Assembly (NCBI RefSeq): GCF_905220415.1
Contig: NC_059555.1
Location: 8,362,001-8,426,000 of the forward strand
Direction: 5' to 3'
DNA: 64,000 bases
Source of the DNA: Colias croceus
Taxonomy: Eukaryota > Arthropoda > Insecta > Lepidoptera > Pieridae
Shown: in pieces, positions 30,201 through 35,239 of the stretch
Layout of the letters: each line of letters begins with the position of its first letter
How positions within the stretch are numbered: the stretch's first letter is position 1
Notes under the pieces: model-generated
The model's input: the letters and a program-made list of their open reading frames with translations, nothing else
The model's database searches: none
What the model was told of the DNA's origin: nothing
Translations under genes and position numbers: made by a program

Positions 30201-31359
30201 GAAGATTTTTTACATTGTGAGAAAAATGTGATTAAATAAACAATAATTTCCCCCTGAACAGGTGCTGTGCCCACTGATGGGGCCGGGTGGGGGCGCGCAC
30301 CACCACCACCACCACCACGTGGCGTACCTCAACCACGCGCCGCCCACCGCCTCGCCGCCGCACCACCCACATCACCCGCAACATGTACAGGTCAGCTATA
30401 CATAGTAATACTATTTTTGAAAGAAAATAAATTTATTGCAAAAAACACAGCCAACAACATAACAAAATTTATCTTAAACCAATTAACCCCGAGTGGCCCG
30501 ATCTGACCACAACAAAATAGATTTTCTATTGTGTCTGTGATTCCGGGGGCTGAGTTATTACGATTAGCAAACGGATACAGCCTCAGCAAAATGCTGCACA
30601 AAAACAGCGCTGATTTTCAGGCTGCACCGGCTGTTGAGGTCCGTCTTAATATTAAAAAAAAATTAAGTGTACTTAAAATAAATACATAATGAAGTATATT
30701 AATATTAATAATAAATAAATATGTTAAATAGATGCATATATAATTTATGTGAATAAAATAATAATACTTGAATTAAACATTGAAATACGATGAAAATATT
30801 ATTTGCAGCGGAATAATGCAAAGACAAAATCTAAGATAATTGTTATACGTGTATTAAATTTGCTATTGTAATGTAATATTGTTGTTACAATATCAATTGT
30901 AATCTGTTTGCTGCTTTAGATGTTTCGCTCCAGTAATATTTGAAATATATTTGGTATTTTTGCAGAAATATAACAAATAGATATTCCATTATTACATTAT
31001 ATGATTCAGAGCCGATTTTTCAATACTTGGTTAAAACTTACCCGTCCAATAAAGTATAACACGATAGTATTAAAATGTCACCTGTACACTGTCAAATACG
31101 GGCAATTAGAATACATTTTTGAAATGGTAGTTTAATACGTTATTCCACGAATAAGTTTTAACCAAGGATTGAAAAATCAGCCCTTACTTTCAAACTAAAC
31201 TGCATTAGCAAACATGCACATAATATGTGTAACTGGTATTCAATTGCGTGTCCTTCAATACTAAATTTGCCGCTATCCGTGTTCCAGCAAGTGCTGCTCC
31301 CGCCGCAGCAGCCGTCCGGCGGGTCGAGCACGCCGGGCGTGCACTCGTCTCACCCGTAG
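3076..31359 (+). CDS. Atx2: Ataxin-2 (5' partial, 19 exons)
   Basis: Ataxin-2 is a cytoplasmic RNA-binding protein that joins poly(A)-binding protein in translation control, mRNA stability and stress granules. Exons: 3076-3229, 12744-12924, 13551-13797, 14240-14411, 14868-14984, 16009-16130, 16523-16601, 17278-17724, 18124-18315, 18824-18928, 19401-19597, 20710-20848, 21245-21340, 23101-23193, 26314-26410, 26919-27046, 27728-27940, 30262-30390, 31288-31359 (stop TAG). Phases agree at every junction; 2980 nt give 992 residues. Domain order is Lsm, LsmAD, Arg-Asp/Glu repeat, an LRKFGQEFKL motif, PAM2, then a Pro/His/Gly/Val-rich tail. This order is diagnostic of the family. The first base completes a codon begun in an exon outside the window, so the start codon is not visible. 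The exon at 23101-23193 is the least certain. Only QQQQ remains where the human protein has its polyglutamine tract. Confidence 0.95.
4335..4500 (-). mobile_element. MITE B copy 1
   Basis: A short element bounded by AAGTGAAACTTCTTTA and its inverse (AATTTTCACTTCTGACACGTG). Its interior shares AATACCGTCACGTCATGG with copies at 9326-9459, 10831-10946 and 21541-21660. No coding capacity. Confidence 0.6.
5196..5478. repeat. Diverged tandem duplication, about 150 bp unit
   Basis: Two consecutive segments each begin GGGGGTAATAAAAAA and end GCGATGCATTCCATA, with matching internal blocks (TTGGAGAT, TTTGGTACAT). They differ by substitutions and small indels. Origin unknown; probably an internal duplication of an old transposon. 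Confidence 0.55.
5702..5912 (-). mobile_element. Helitron-like element, family II
   Basis: On the minus strand it runs from TCCATACTAATATTATAAAT to CTAG, with the hairpin CGCGGGCGAAGCCGCG next to that end. A (GACA)n run lies near 5870-5880. Related copies: 7534-7754, 13176-13390, 28855-29010, 35060-35239, 47340-47517. Confidence 0.65.
6579..6761 (-). mobile_element. Helitron-like element, family I
   Basis: The CTAG end lies at 6579-6582; the TC end at 6760-6761 follows TATACTAATATT on the minus strand. It shares CCTGTTGGTCTTAGCGTGAT with the family I copy at 50932. Confidence 0.6.
6860..7046 (-). mobile_element. Helitron-like element, family III
   Basis: On the minus strand it starts TCACTACATAGTATA and ends at CTAG behind the GCGGGCGAAGCCGCGGGCGG hairpin. 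It carries the GTCGCTTTCTCTGTCCCTAT block also seen at 12480-12660 and 25529-25680. Confidence 0.6.
7534..7754 (+). mobile_element. Helitron-like element, family II
   Basis: Runs from TCCTACTAATATTATAAATG to ATCTAG on the plus strand, with GCGGGCGAAGCCGC just before the end. It closely matches 13176-13390. Confidence 0.65.
9326..9459 (-). mobile_element. MITE B copy 2
   Basis: Bounded by AAGTGAAACTTCTTTAGACG and CCAAAGAAGTTTCACTTCTG, which are inverted repeats. The interior is nearly identical to copy 1. Confidence 0.6.
9726..9946 (+). mobile_element. Helitron-like element, family I, with internal palindrome
   Basis: Starts TCTATAC and ends AGCTAG. An internal inverted repeat (arms 9805-9820 and 9828-9843, loop TATATAT) replaces the single AATTCTTTCGGTG block of other copies. 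Confidence 0.6.
10432..10615 (+). mobile_element. Helitron-like element, family I
   Basis: Starts TCTATATTAATATTATAAAG and ends AGCTAG after GGTGAAACCGC. Same family as 9726-9946. Confidence 0.6.
10831..10946 (+). mobile_element. MITE B copy 3
   Basis: Starts GCGTGTCAGAAGTGAAACTT and ends GAGAAGTTTCACTTC. It is in inverse orientation to copies 1 and 2. Confidence 0.6.
12480..12660 (+). mobile_element. Helitron-like element, family III
   Basis: Contains TAGTATAAAACAAAGT, CTTTCTCTGTCCCTATG and AAACTACGCAACGGATTTTG, ending GCGGGCGAAGCCGCGGGG then CTAG at 12657-12660. It lies about 80 bp before an Atx2 splice acceptor. Confidence 0.6.
12744..12924 (+). CDS. Atx2: Atx2 exon: second half of the Lsm domain
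   Basis: Acceptor TTTCCAG, donor AATG|GTGAGA. It encodes VVLEVAHRVDQEGVV and LIFKPQDVVSIRAKDSDLEY, the Sm2-like half, then DVFQTDSAIS leading into the LsmAD region. Phase 0 in, phase 1 out. Confidence 0.93.
13176..13390 (+). mobile_element. Helitron-like element, family II
   Basis: Runs from TCCTACTAATATTATAAATG to AAGCTAG, with GAAGCCGCGGGCG beside the end. It sits 160 bp upstream of the LsmAD exon. Confidence 0.65.
13551..13797 (+). CDS. Atx2: Atx2 exon: LsmAD domain, first part
   Basis: Acceptor CCTTCCAG, donor TATAG|GTGAGT. It encodes MFRKNEEVYGVHSTYDHSLA and YTLQLQRKDTQDY, the conserved start of LsmAD. Phase 1 in, phase 2 out. Its last 97 bases are repeated about 180 bp downstream. Confidence 0.93.
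13877..13972 (+). repeat. Duplicated LsmAD exon segment, possible cassette or pseudo-exon
   Basis: A 96-nt near-copy of the 3' end of the preceding exon, followed by a near-copy of its donor and intron start. It has an AG directly before it (ATCAG|G) and a weaker donor (TATAG|GTGAAT). It is phase 2 at both ends and 32 codons long, so inclusion would keep the Atx2 frame and repeat KNEEVYGVHSTYDHSFAGYT. The copies differ by one amino-acid change (Leu to Phe) and silent changes. There is no polypyrimidine tract before the AG, so use as an exon is unproven. Confidence 0.6.
14126..14230 (+). repeat. Four copies of TTGTCCTAATT before a splice acceptor
   Basis: The motif recurs at about 14128, 14161, 14187 and 14220, spaced 26-33 bp, just before the acceptor at 14239. 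CTAAT resembles an animal branch-point consensus. The unit spacing suggests a short tandem duplication. Confidence 0.55.
14240..14411 (+). CDS. Atx2: Atx2 exon: LsmAD domain, second part
   Basis: Acceptor AACCAG, donor GGACAG|GTGAGG. It encodes EAEAKAEEIAAEIEGAATYK and ARIELENGDEEERFAAV, the C-terminal helix of LsmAD. Phase 2 in, phase 0 out. Confidence 0.93.
14868..14984 (+). CDS. Atx2: Atx2 exon with short Gln run
   Basis: The acceptor TCTACAG is followed by four CAG codons, so several in-frame AGs could serve. It encodes QQQQAGKPVKGGSGGSPG and a basic PRPPRHHL segment. Donor GTC|GTATGT, phase 0. Confidence 0.88.
14985..16008 (+). other. Atx2 intron with unclassified repeat-derived sequence
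   Basis: The stretch 15045-15180 is GC-rich and looks like a retroelement fragment. From 15547 to 15861 there is a 104-codon minus-strand open frame (…KTTGPIRIKFLWDQFD…) that looks like the eroded end of a transposon protein. Its class was not identified and it has no gene signals. Confidence 0.4.
16009..16130 (+). CDS. Atx2: Atx2 exon, Gly/Ala-rich
   Basis: Acceptor TCCAACAG, donor CACGC|GTTAGT. It encodes VSGAGGAGGVSAGNKSYAA then GHHAPPFPHHAHA. Phase 0 in, phase 2 out. Confidence 0.88.
16169..16380 (+). mobile_element. MITE A copy 1
   Basis: Starts TGTGCATGTACTAGTGTACA and ends GATAAAGAAGTTTCACTTC, an inverse of the AGAAGTGAAACTTCTTTA near its left end. Almost the same sequence recurs at 23238-23450 and 44593-44780. 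Non-coding. Confidence 0.7.
16396..16464 (+). mobile_element. 5'-truncated Helitron-like end, family III
   Basis: Only the 3' part remains: GAAAGTTTTAGTATA to AAAGCGGGCGAAGCCGC and CTAG at 16461-16464. Confidence 0.5.
16523..16601 (+). CDS. Atx2: Atx2 exon with in-frame extension past its donor
   Basis: Acceptor TTTTGCAG, donor CAC|GTTAGT. It encodes PSNNKMNGEPRTPVPARQG and FPPHHHH. Phase 2 in, phase 0 out. If the donor is not used the frame stays open to a TAA at 16758-16760; see the separate entry. Confidence 0.88.
16602..16760 (+). CDS. Candidate alternative Atx2 C-terminus (Tyr/Arg/Asn-rich)
   Basis: Reading through the donor at 16602 adds 52 codons and a stop. The residues are strongly biased: YQYHPYQYRPYRNNSYQHRY, then RSYQSNYRPYGGRGRGRYW. 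Random intron sequence would not be expected to encode repeated Tyr-X-Tyr-Arg-Pro and an RGRGR end. An AATAAATAA stretch near 16968 could serve as polyadenylation signal. Such an isoform would keep Lsm and LsmAD but lose PAM2 and the tail. Inference only; transcript data are needed. Confidence 0.45.
   Translation, partial: VSTTPHRYQYHPYQYRPYRNNSYQHRYQTNRSYQSNYRPYGGRGRGRYWNEY
17278..17724 (+). CDS. Atx2: Atx2 exon: Arg-Asp/Glu hexapeptide repeat
   Basis: 149 codons, phase 0 on both sides (acceptor TTCTAAACAG, donor TTACAG|GTACAT). After SGASEPPSRGGRGHAPPDPR it is built of the unit RDPRDQ, becoming RDPREQ and REPREP near its end, and finishes RRQDELQ. At DNA level this is an 18-bp tandem repeat rich in GGATCC. 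The frame has no Met, and other frames are open as a repeat by-product. The segment is an intrinsically disordered mixed-charge stretch. I know of no such domain in fly or human Ataxin-2, but could not compare. Confidence 0.85.
17827..17995 (-). mobile_element. Degenerate Helitron-like element
   Basis: The CTAG end at 17827-17830 is followed by CCGCCCCGGCTTCGCCCG. The other end is eroded, so its limit is approximate. Confidence 0.45.
18124..18315 (+). CDS. Atx2: Atx2 exon with LRKFGQEFKL motif
   Basis: Acceptor CTTACAG, donor CCACAA|GTTAGT, phase 0. ELRKFGQEFKL matches a conserved short helix of Ataxin-2 proteins. A Gly/Val/Ala run (NVAVNVGVGVPVVVGVGAA) follows. Confidence 0.9.
18824..18928 (+). 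CDS. Atx2: Atx2 exon, Pro-rich linker
   Basis: Acceptor CATTGCAG, donor CACAAG|GTTAAT, 35 codons, phase 0. Encodes ASPPEVSANVGPPSEPHKRP. No domain seen. Confidence 0.85.
19401..19597 (+). CDS. Atx2: Atx2 exon carrying the PAM2 motif
   Basis: Encodes KKSTLNPNAKEFNPSAKPF, the PAM2 peptide that binds the MLLE domain of poly(A)-binding protein; this is the strongest single identifier of the gene. It is preceded by a phosphorylatable SGSPREAASPSVER stretch. Phase 0 in, phase 2 out. Confidence 0.96.
19686..20205 (+). mobile_element. 3' fragment of a LINE (CR1/Jockey-like)
   Basis: An open stretch to 19971 encodes the C-terminal tail typical of such ORF2 proteins (HDYGTRNRNRIEMPF, then GIRFYNRIPHNIKEF and YYNIQEYMDDK). 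It aligns by eye with the tail of the ORF2 at 38725-41526 but is a different family. The 3' end has AATAAATG and a (TTTGAG)n tail near 20188-20205. Severely 5'-truncated. Confidence 0.75.
20710..20848 (+). CDS. Atx2: Atx2 exon, Gly-Val repeat
   Basis: Phase 2 in, phase 0 out; acceptor TTTCCCAG, donor CATATG|GTGAGT. Encodes PHTPSTPMGVGGVGVGGVG and then GVGLGGVGVVGAGVSYVPA. The (GGCGTG)n DNA repeat underlies the Gly-Val run. Confidence 0.88.
21245..21340 (+). CDS. Atx2: Atx2 exon, Ala/Gln/Pro-rich
   Basis: Acceptor CCGCCAG, donor CATCCC|GTGAGT, 32 codons, phase 0: PHFQMAAVPYAMMAAAAAAS then PPAYLPHPHP. Confidence 0.87.
21541..21660 (+). mobile_element. MITE B copy 4
   Basis: Starts CACGTGTCAGAAGTGAAACT and ends AAAGAAATTTCACTTAA. 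It shares GGCAAGATTCAAAGATACC with copy 3. Confidence 0.6.
22190..22320 (-). mobile_element. 5'-truncated tRNA-derived SINE
   Basis: On the minus strand it reads CTGGGTTCGTTTCTCGGTGG, then an A-run, then the same body as the SINE at 45994-46191 (GGCTGATCACCTATTTGTCC). The tRNA-like head is missing. Confidence 0.55.
22552..22876. repeat. Long inverted repeat, arms about 130 bp
   Basis: The left arm (about 22552-22681) and right arm (about 22742-22876) are reverse complements with few differences; both contain CTATATGCATAA, CTCCCAGGTAGATT or its complement, and GGAAGAAAGTAGGT. A 60-bp AT-rich loop separates them. It lies in an Atx2 intron. It could be a foldback transposon or a hairpin-RNA source; no target duplication was identified. 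Confidence 0.75.
23101..23193 (+). CDS. Atx2: Atx2 exon, Cys-containing
   Basis: Acceptor GAATGTGCAG, donor GACGCG|GTGAGC, 31 codons, phase 0: GNGHMEMGCECRQYGPP then ILLLADKRDRHD. Splice sites and phase fit and composition is coding-like, but the peptide is not one I recognise from the family. It is the least certain exon. Confidence 0.7.
23238..23450 (+). mobile_element. MITE A copy 2
   Basis: Nearly identical to 16169-16380, including CGTCGAATCACGCGTGGTAG and the terminal AAAGAAGTTTCACTTC. It starts only about 45 bp after an Atx2 exon. Confidence 0.7.
24081..24086 (-). terminator. Polyadenylation signal for the nested dehydrogenase gene
   Basis: AATAAA on the minus strand, about 110 bp after the stop codon. 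Confidence 0.5.
24199..25143 (-). CDS. Short-chain dehydrogenase/reductase, retinol dehydrogenase 11-14-like
   Basis: NAD(P)-dependent oxidoreductase of the classical SDR family; the nearest named relatives are RDH11-14, which interconvert retinol and retinal. The insect substrate is unknown. The 314-residue protein has an N-terminal hydrophobic anchor (MWLVWIVLAVLGIKVF), the cofactor motif TGASGGIG (38-45), NNAG (117-120), catalytic Ser in VVVSSAW (about 168), Tyr190 and Lys194 in YANSK. It is probably ER-membrane bound. The frame extends 11 codons further upstream but from TTG, so the ATG at 25143 is chosen. The gene has no introns and lies antisense inside an Atx2 intron. A TATATAAA box lies near 25241-25248. 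Confidence 0.93.
   Translation of the reverse strand: MWLVWIVLAVLGIKVFNKLTSGKCYDDTVMSGKVVVVTGASGGIGFETALELAKRGAKVIIACRNDKKGERAVRVITKLTKNKRVRYIHLDLTSLSSVRQFCRELSTTEAKLDVLVNNAGAICTTRERTNDGLLKDMQINYFGPFLLTNLLIPMLKAGAPSRIVVVSSAWHKFGTIDGIDDETTGYIQSYANSKLCNILFTKELARRLKDTSIVVNCLNPGQVNTSLYRSSTILEKLRSVLLYFFFKTPAEGAQTSVYVAVSDDCDVVTGAYFEDCKEVRPSAKAEDENLARQLWTISEKLVNLKPDEMSGVLT
25241..25248 (-). promoter_or_regulatory. TATA-like box of the nested dehydrogenase
   Basis: TATATAAA on the minus strand, about 100 bp before the chosen ATG. Position fits a core promoter but the region is AT-rich. Confidence 0.35.
25529..25680 (+). mobile_element. 3'-truncated Helitron-like element, family III
   Basis: Begins TCACTACATAGTATAAAAC and shares the GTCGCTTTCTCTGTGCC and AAACTACGCAACAGATTTT blocks. 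The hairpin and CTAG end are missing. Confidence 0.55.
26314..26410 (+). CDS. Atx2: Atx2 exon, Gly/Ala-rich
   Basis: Acceptor AATTTGCAG, donor AAAAG|GTACGA. Encodes IYGAAMGGGAAVAGGAGQH then APIPTQPQRNFRK. Phase 0 in, phase 1 out. Confidence 0.86.
26643..26718 (+). tRNA. tRNA-like cloverleaf, probably a pseudogene or SINE head
   Basis: A 7-bp acceptor stem pairs perfectly (26643-26649 TCACGAG with 26712-26718 CTCGTGA), followed by TA at tRNA positions 8-9. A 4-bp D-stem (CTGA/TCAG), a 4-bp anticodon-like stem (CGCC/GGCG) with 7-nt loop CCGGTTT, and a perfect T-arm (GCGGG, loop TTGGAGT, CCCGC) follow. Pol III-like T6 lies at 26724. Against a functional tRNA: no U33, T-loop TTGGAGT rather than TTCGANT, and a variable region too long. 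It lies in an Atx2 intron. Confidence 0.4.
26919..27046 (+). CDS. Atx2: Atx2 exon, Pro/His-rich
   Basis: Acceptor GTTGTAG, donor CACATG|GTATAC. Encodes MQVATATGQPLLAPAPMQQF then VPYPHPHPHPAPPQPA. Phase 1 in, phase 0 out. Confidence 0.87.
27728..27940 (+). CDS. Atx2: Atx2 exon, Gly-Val and His-rich
   Basis: Acceptor CATCGCAG, donor TTCCAG|GTAACA, 71 codons, phase 0. VRMYHGGGVGVGGGVGVGGG is followed by ASPAAASPALYPPPSPAH and a PHPHPHAHAHHPP run ending HHHYQQPPFQ. Copies of its 3' end and donor recur downstream. Confidence 0.9.
28391..28840 (-). mobile_element. Helitron-like element, family IV, nested
   Basis: The CTAG end is followed by CTTCCGCCCGCGACTCCGTC; the other end is TCTATACATATAATAAATC on the minus strand. 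A shorter near-copy occupies 29037-29335. Confidence 0.6.
28855..29010 (-). mobile_element. Helitron-like element, family II, nested partial copy
   Basis: CTAG followed by TTCCGCCCGCGGCTTCGCCC, with the body of the 7534 and 13176 copies in the opposite orientation. The distal part is truncated. Confidence 0.55.
29037..29335 (-). mobile_element. Helitron-like element, family IV, nested second copy
   Basis: Near-identical to 28391-28840 from the GGATAAAAAGTATCCTATTT block onward, but lacking about 150 bp behind the CTAG end. Confidence 0.6.
30262..30390 (+). CDS. Atx2: Atx2 exon with seven-His run
   Basis: Acceptor CTGAACAG, donor GTACAG|GTCAGC, phase 0, 43 codons: VLCPLMGPGGGA, seven His, then VAYLNHAPPTASPPHHPHH. 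Confidence 0.9.
31008..31184. mobile_element. MITE with about 32-bp inverted ends
   Basis: GATTTTTCAATACTTGGTTA at the left is matched by the complement of TAACCAAGGATTGAAAAATC at the right. The interior is non-coding. It lies in the last Atx2 intron. Confidence 0.6.
31288..31359 (+). CDS. Atx2: Atx2 terminal coding exon
   Basis: Acceptor GTTCCAG, then QVLLPPQQPSGGSSTPGVHS and SHP with stop TAG at 31357-31359. Phase 0. The sequence after the stop is an extreme GC/CpG-rich, C-rich stretch (31365-31465). Confidence 0.9.
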   Translation, partial: QVLLPPQQPSGGSSTPGVHSSHP

Positions 31360-31484
31360 GGCGCGGTCCGGGCCCGCGGGCGCCGCGCCCCACTCCGCGC
31401 CCCCGCGCCCGCGCCCGCGCCCCGCGCCCCCGCGCCCCGCCGCATGCCGCCCCGCCGCGCCTGCCTGCTCGCCTGGCCCTGAAC

Positions 31485-31790
31485 GTGATGTGTGTGAACT
31501 CGACTGGACCATAGATATGGGAGTGCACCATAGTGGAAACTAGACTGGACTGTAGATACATGAGCGTGCACTATACAACTGTGTTTTGAAGTGAACTTGA
31601 ACTTGACTACACTATAGATATGGTTGTGTACTAAAGTGGAAACTAGACACGGCACGTGCTGAAATGAAAGATGTGAACTCGACTGAAGGCGCTTGCACTC
31701 TACTATAGCATGACTGCAGTGGCAACTAGATTCAACTGGACTTTGGATATGACTGTGCTACATAATACTGTGTCTGGCAGTGGGAATAAG
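31485..31790 (+). repeat. Degenerate tandem array in probable 3'UTR
   Basis: The phrases GTGAACTCGACTGGACC, ATAGATATGGGAGTGCAC and TAGTGGAAACTAGA recur in diverged form three to four times, about 50-110 bp apart. Confidence 0.55.
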
Positions 31791-31899
31791 CGCTATGAAC
31801 ACGCTCTACATGAAATGCTAAAATGATTCCAACTGAAGTCGCTCTATACGGATCGCGTGTATGAATCCAGCAACCAATATCACTTTATACAGGGTGCAT

Positions 31900-32140
31900 C
31901 CTGCTCAGTGATAAAGTCTCAAGCAAAAGTGGATATGCCTACGTAGTGATAAAATTACACGCAAAAGCATTTGCGTTCTCCCGCTCAGTGATAGTTTCTA
32001 GAGAAAGTCGGTGCGCCTAAACAGTGATAAAGTTCACGTAAAATTGTGTGCTCCTGTTCAGTGATAGTTCTACTTATAACGAGGCGCCTTCATAGTGAAG
32101 CAGGTGCGCCTGCGTAATGACAGTCTCACGCAATAAGTGT
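31900..32140 (+). repeat. Degenerate 38-bp tandem array in probable 3'UTR
   Basis: About six units centred on CAGTGATAAAGT, each followed by CACGYAAAA and a GTGCGCCT-like end. Unit size shrinks towards the end. It directly follows a different array. Confidence 0.6.
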
Positions 32141-33845
32141 TCGTCATATAAGTGTCGGGGTTATGTGCGAGCTAGACTACAGCGCGGCCGTATGGGCCTT
32201 GTGCGTTTGTCCCAAGCCCCATGGGGGGCTCCGCTAGGGGCCGAGCGAGCCCCCGCAGCACTGTGCTGCGTCACGTTGGGGCTTCGCCGTGATACTATGG
32301 TAACCATAGCAACGCAGTGATTCGCGTATCGGCTAGGGATACACACATTGGTTTAAGTGATTGGTTAATTAGTGACGTTCAATTTGTGAGTTGATTTGGT
32401 ATACATTGTGTTGAATACTACAAAATATTTCCTGATTATAGTAGGGAACTAAAATGAGATAATACTTGATGATTTAGATGTCAGGCAAAGAAACATTCTA
32501 ATGAATTTTTTACATTATCATTACAATTATATAGTGAAAACTATATAATGTATGATAATAACATAACTTTTAAAATGATATTTACTTCAAATACAAGAAC
32601 AATGGGATAATTAATTATTTATCTCGTAATCACAAATGCTTTCATCACACTATTATAAAAATGCACTGGAAAAACATTAAAATCAATTTCCTCTTATTTT
32701 TCTATGATTTATTTATTTACTATCAAAATATACAAGTTTATACGGTTAAAAATGAATTTTTAACTTATTAAATGTATATTTTGTTTATATTTATTAAAAG
32801 AATCATTTTTAACAATTGGCAACACTTTATCAAACAGGCACACAAATTGAATGCTACAAATCGTTAGCTTATCGTAGGAGGAGGCTAATCGAATAATTTT
32901 ATATCACAAAGTATAGCTGGGTGGTACAAATGTATATACATTCTGTGGAAGAATGTTTAAAAACGACTGCCACGTCGTGATTTGTATTATAGGTAGATAA
33001 TTCTTCGGATGGTAGAATTTGGTAGACTTTGCGCTCACAGTTTTTATATTTTAAGCATATGAAACTATTTACATGTAGGCAGCTTGTGTCGTACCTTGGA
33101 ACATGTCAATTTAAATAATATTACAGTGTGTAGTTAATGTATTTGTCTATAAACACCCTTGCTAGAAGATTTTAAAAGATTAAGGTTACATGTCGAGTGG
33201 CAGCTTCGAATATGTAATATATAAATAATATAATATGTATACATTTTCTACCATTTTTTTGGTTTCTCTCACCGAATTCTACCAAAAGCTACCACCCACA
33301 TGTTTAACGCGCGGCGCCGCGTTATATATTTATTATTTAGTGTTAACCCGCGAATTCCAATTTGAGTCAATTGTATTACCCTTCGGAGTTTCATGTCGCT
33401 TTGTTTGGGGGAATGTTAGCTTATGTGTACGGACGGACAAAAAATTACTACTAACTTTAAATGCCAAGATTTCGTCGAGAGATTGTTCTTTCTATATATC
33501 CAAGTTATCGTTACACACATATTTATTGATACTTATTTATTTTAAGATATATTTTCTGTTTTATTGTTTTTTAAAATCAGTCTTGCGAACATTGGTAATT
33601 TAAAAATTAGGTGATTTTTTGTCTGACCGTACATTGCTGTTTACATCCGATGTATATATCAGATGTTTAAAATAAGCCTATATTATATAACATAGATGTA
33701 TTATATATAAATATATTTACGATTACTGCCTTAATGAGTTGTGCTGGAGTGTATGTACGTGTATCACAGTGAATAATATAACGGTTTTTTTCATCTGAAT
33801 TAATTTGGATTAAAAAAACTATATATTAAGGGATTTAGATGTGAC

Positions 33846-33851
33846 AATAAA
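33846..33851 (+). terminator. Candidate polyadenylation signal of Atx2
   Basis: AATAAA about 2.5 kb after the Atx2 stop; further ones lie at 37139 and 38042. Confidence 0.3.
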
Positions 33852-35059
33852 CGAAATTTAATATGTAGTGTGTACTGCGCTCGAACAAGTGAAATATATG
33901 TAAGGGCGTTATAATTAATGATGCTGTTGTGATAAGAACGGGTGATGTGTTTACTAGCTCCCGCCCGTGACGTTGCGTGATTACGGGGACCAGGCTGTGG
34001 TCTATTTTTGTGCGCGTTTTTATCGAAATCGACGCAATTGTTGTTGCGTGATGAAGTTGTAAATGTTAGGTAAGAAGTTTATGATGAAATGTGATTATAA
34101 ATAATAAAAACAACGAAATTGAGATGTCCTATTGTAATTTACTATGTTCCAGAAGTCTTTTTATCACATTAGATATGAATTATCAGGAAAATTATAAAAC
34201 TTATTTATATTTTTAGTGATTTTAAAACTCATATTTCAGTCAATTTTAAATAATTAGATACCAATTGCACTACTTAATTCTTTAATTTTAAAGTAGTATT
34301 CAACGTAACGTCGATTTTACTAAAAATCTATTCAATTTAATTCTCCCAGTTATCCATTCTTATCGCAACAGTCGTAAACATAATATTATAATATAAAGTG
34401 TTTTCACAACCCGTTACTTTCCTATAGGTATATATTTATAATTCGTACGTCGGACCGTTTCCAGTCGAGCCGTTACGTAGATGCAGGGTCACATGGCGAG
34501 TGTGGTTGGTAGAGCGTAATGATGAACCGGATTTATCGATTGAGATGAAAAAATCGGTAAAAAGTTTTTGTTTTTTTTTTGTAATGTGTTAAAAATCGGT
34601 AAACATTTTTGGGTGGAAAAATGATTTGTGATGCGGAGTAAAAACGTTTTAGAGTAGTTTTAAGCGGGAAAAATCACGAATAGAGATCGAAAATAATGTA
34701 CTTGAAAAAAGTTGGTCAAAAAAGTATAAACATAAAAAACAATTTCGATAATTCAAAAATATATAAATAAATAAAAACAACATTTTTTTCTATTCTTTAT
34801 AAATTTATACAAATAAAAACAAGTTTATAATGAGGTTTAAATGAAGTACGGAGGTAAAATCGGTTTATGAATACGCGTCGAAAGTGTAAGTCTGTCTGTT
34901 GTATGAAGGGGGGCATAGTCCATGACCTCCGCGCGGTGCTCCCTGGGTAGCGCCAATTGTGGACTCAATTCACATCTATGCGCGCTATTTTATGCTTCGG
35001 TTTGTAATTAACGCAATATTTGTGTTGGCTAAAACGTGTACACGTGTAAAATCGTTAAA

Positions 35060-35239
35060 TCCATACTAATATTATAAATGCGAAAGTAACTCTGTCTGTC
35101 TGTCTGTTACTCAATCACGCCTAAACTACTGAACCAATTTGCATGAAATTTGGTATAGAGATATTTTGATACCCGAGAAAGGACATAGGCTACCTTTTAT
35201 TGCGAAAAATGTACCACGGGCAAAGCCGGGGCGGACTAG
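35060..35239 (+). mobile_element. Helitron-like element, family II
   Basis: Runs from TCCATACTAATATTATAAAT, through CTGTCTGTCTGTCTG, to GGGGCGGACTAG. It mirrors the copy at 5702-5912. Confidence 0.65.

Noticed and set aside
31205..31655. Overlapping Arg/Ala/Pro-rich ORFs on both strands around the Atx2 stop
   Set aside because: They come from the GC-rich 3'UTR and are open only because stop codons are rare in such sequence.
33235..33603. 122-codon plus-strand ORF after Atx2
   Set aside because: Phe/Tyr/Leu-rich translation of AT-rich DNA, with no domain or gene signals.
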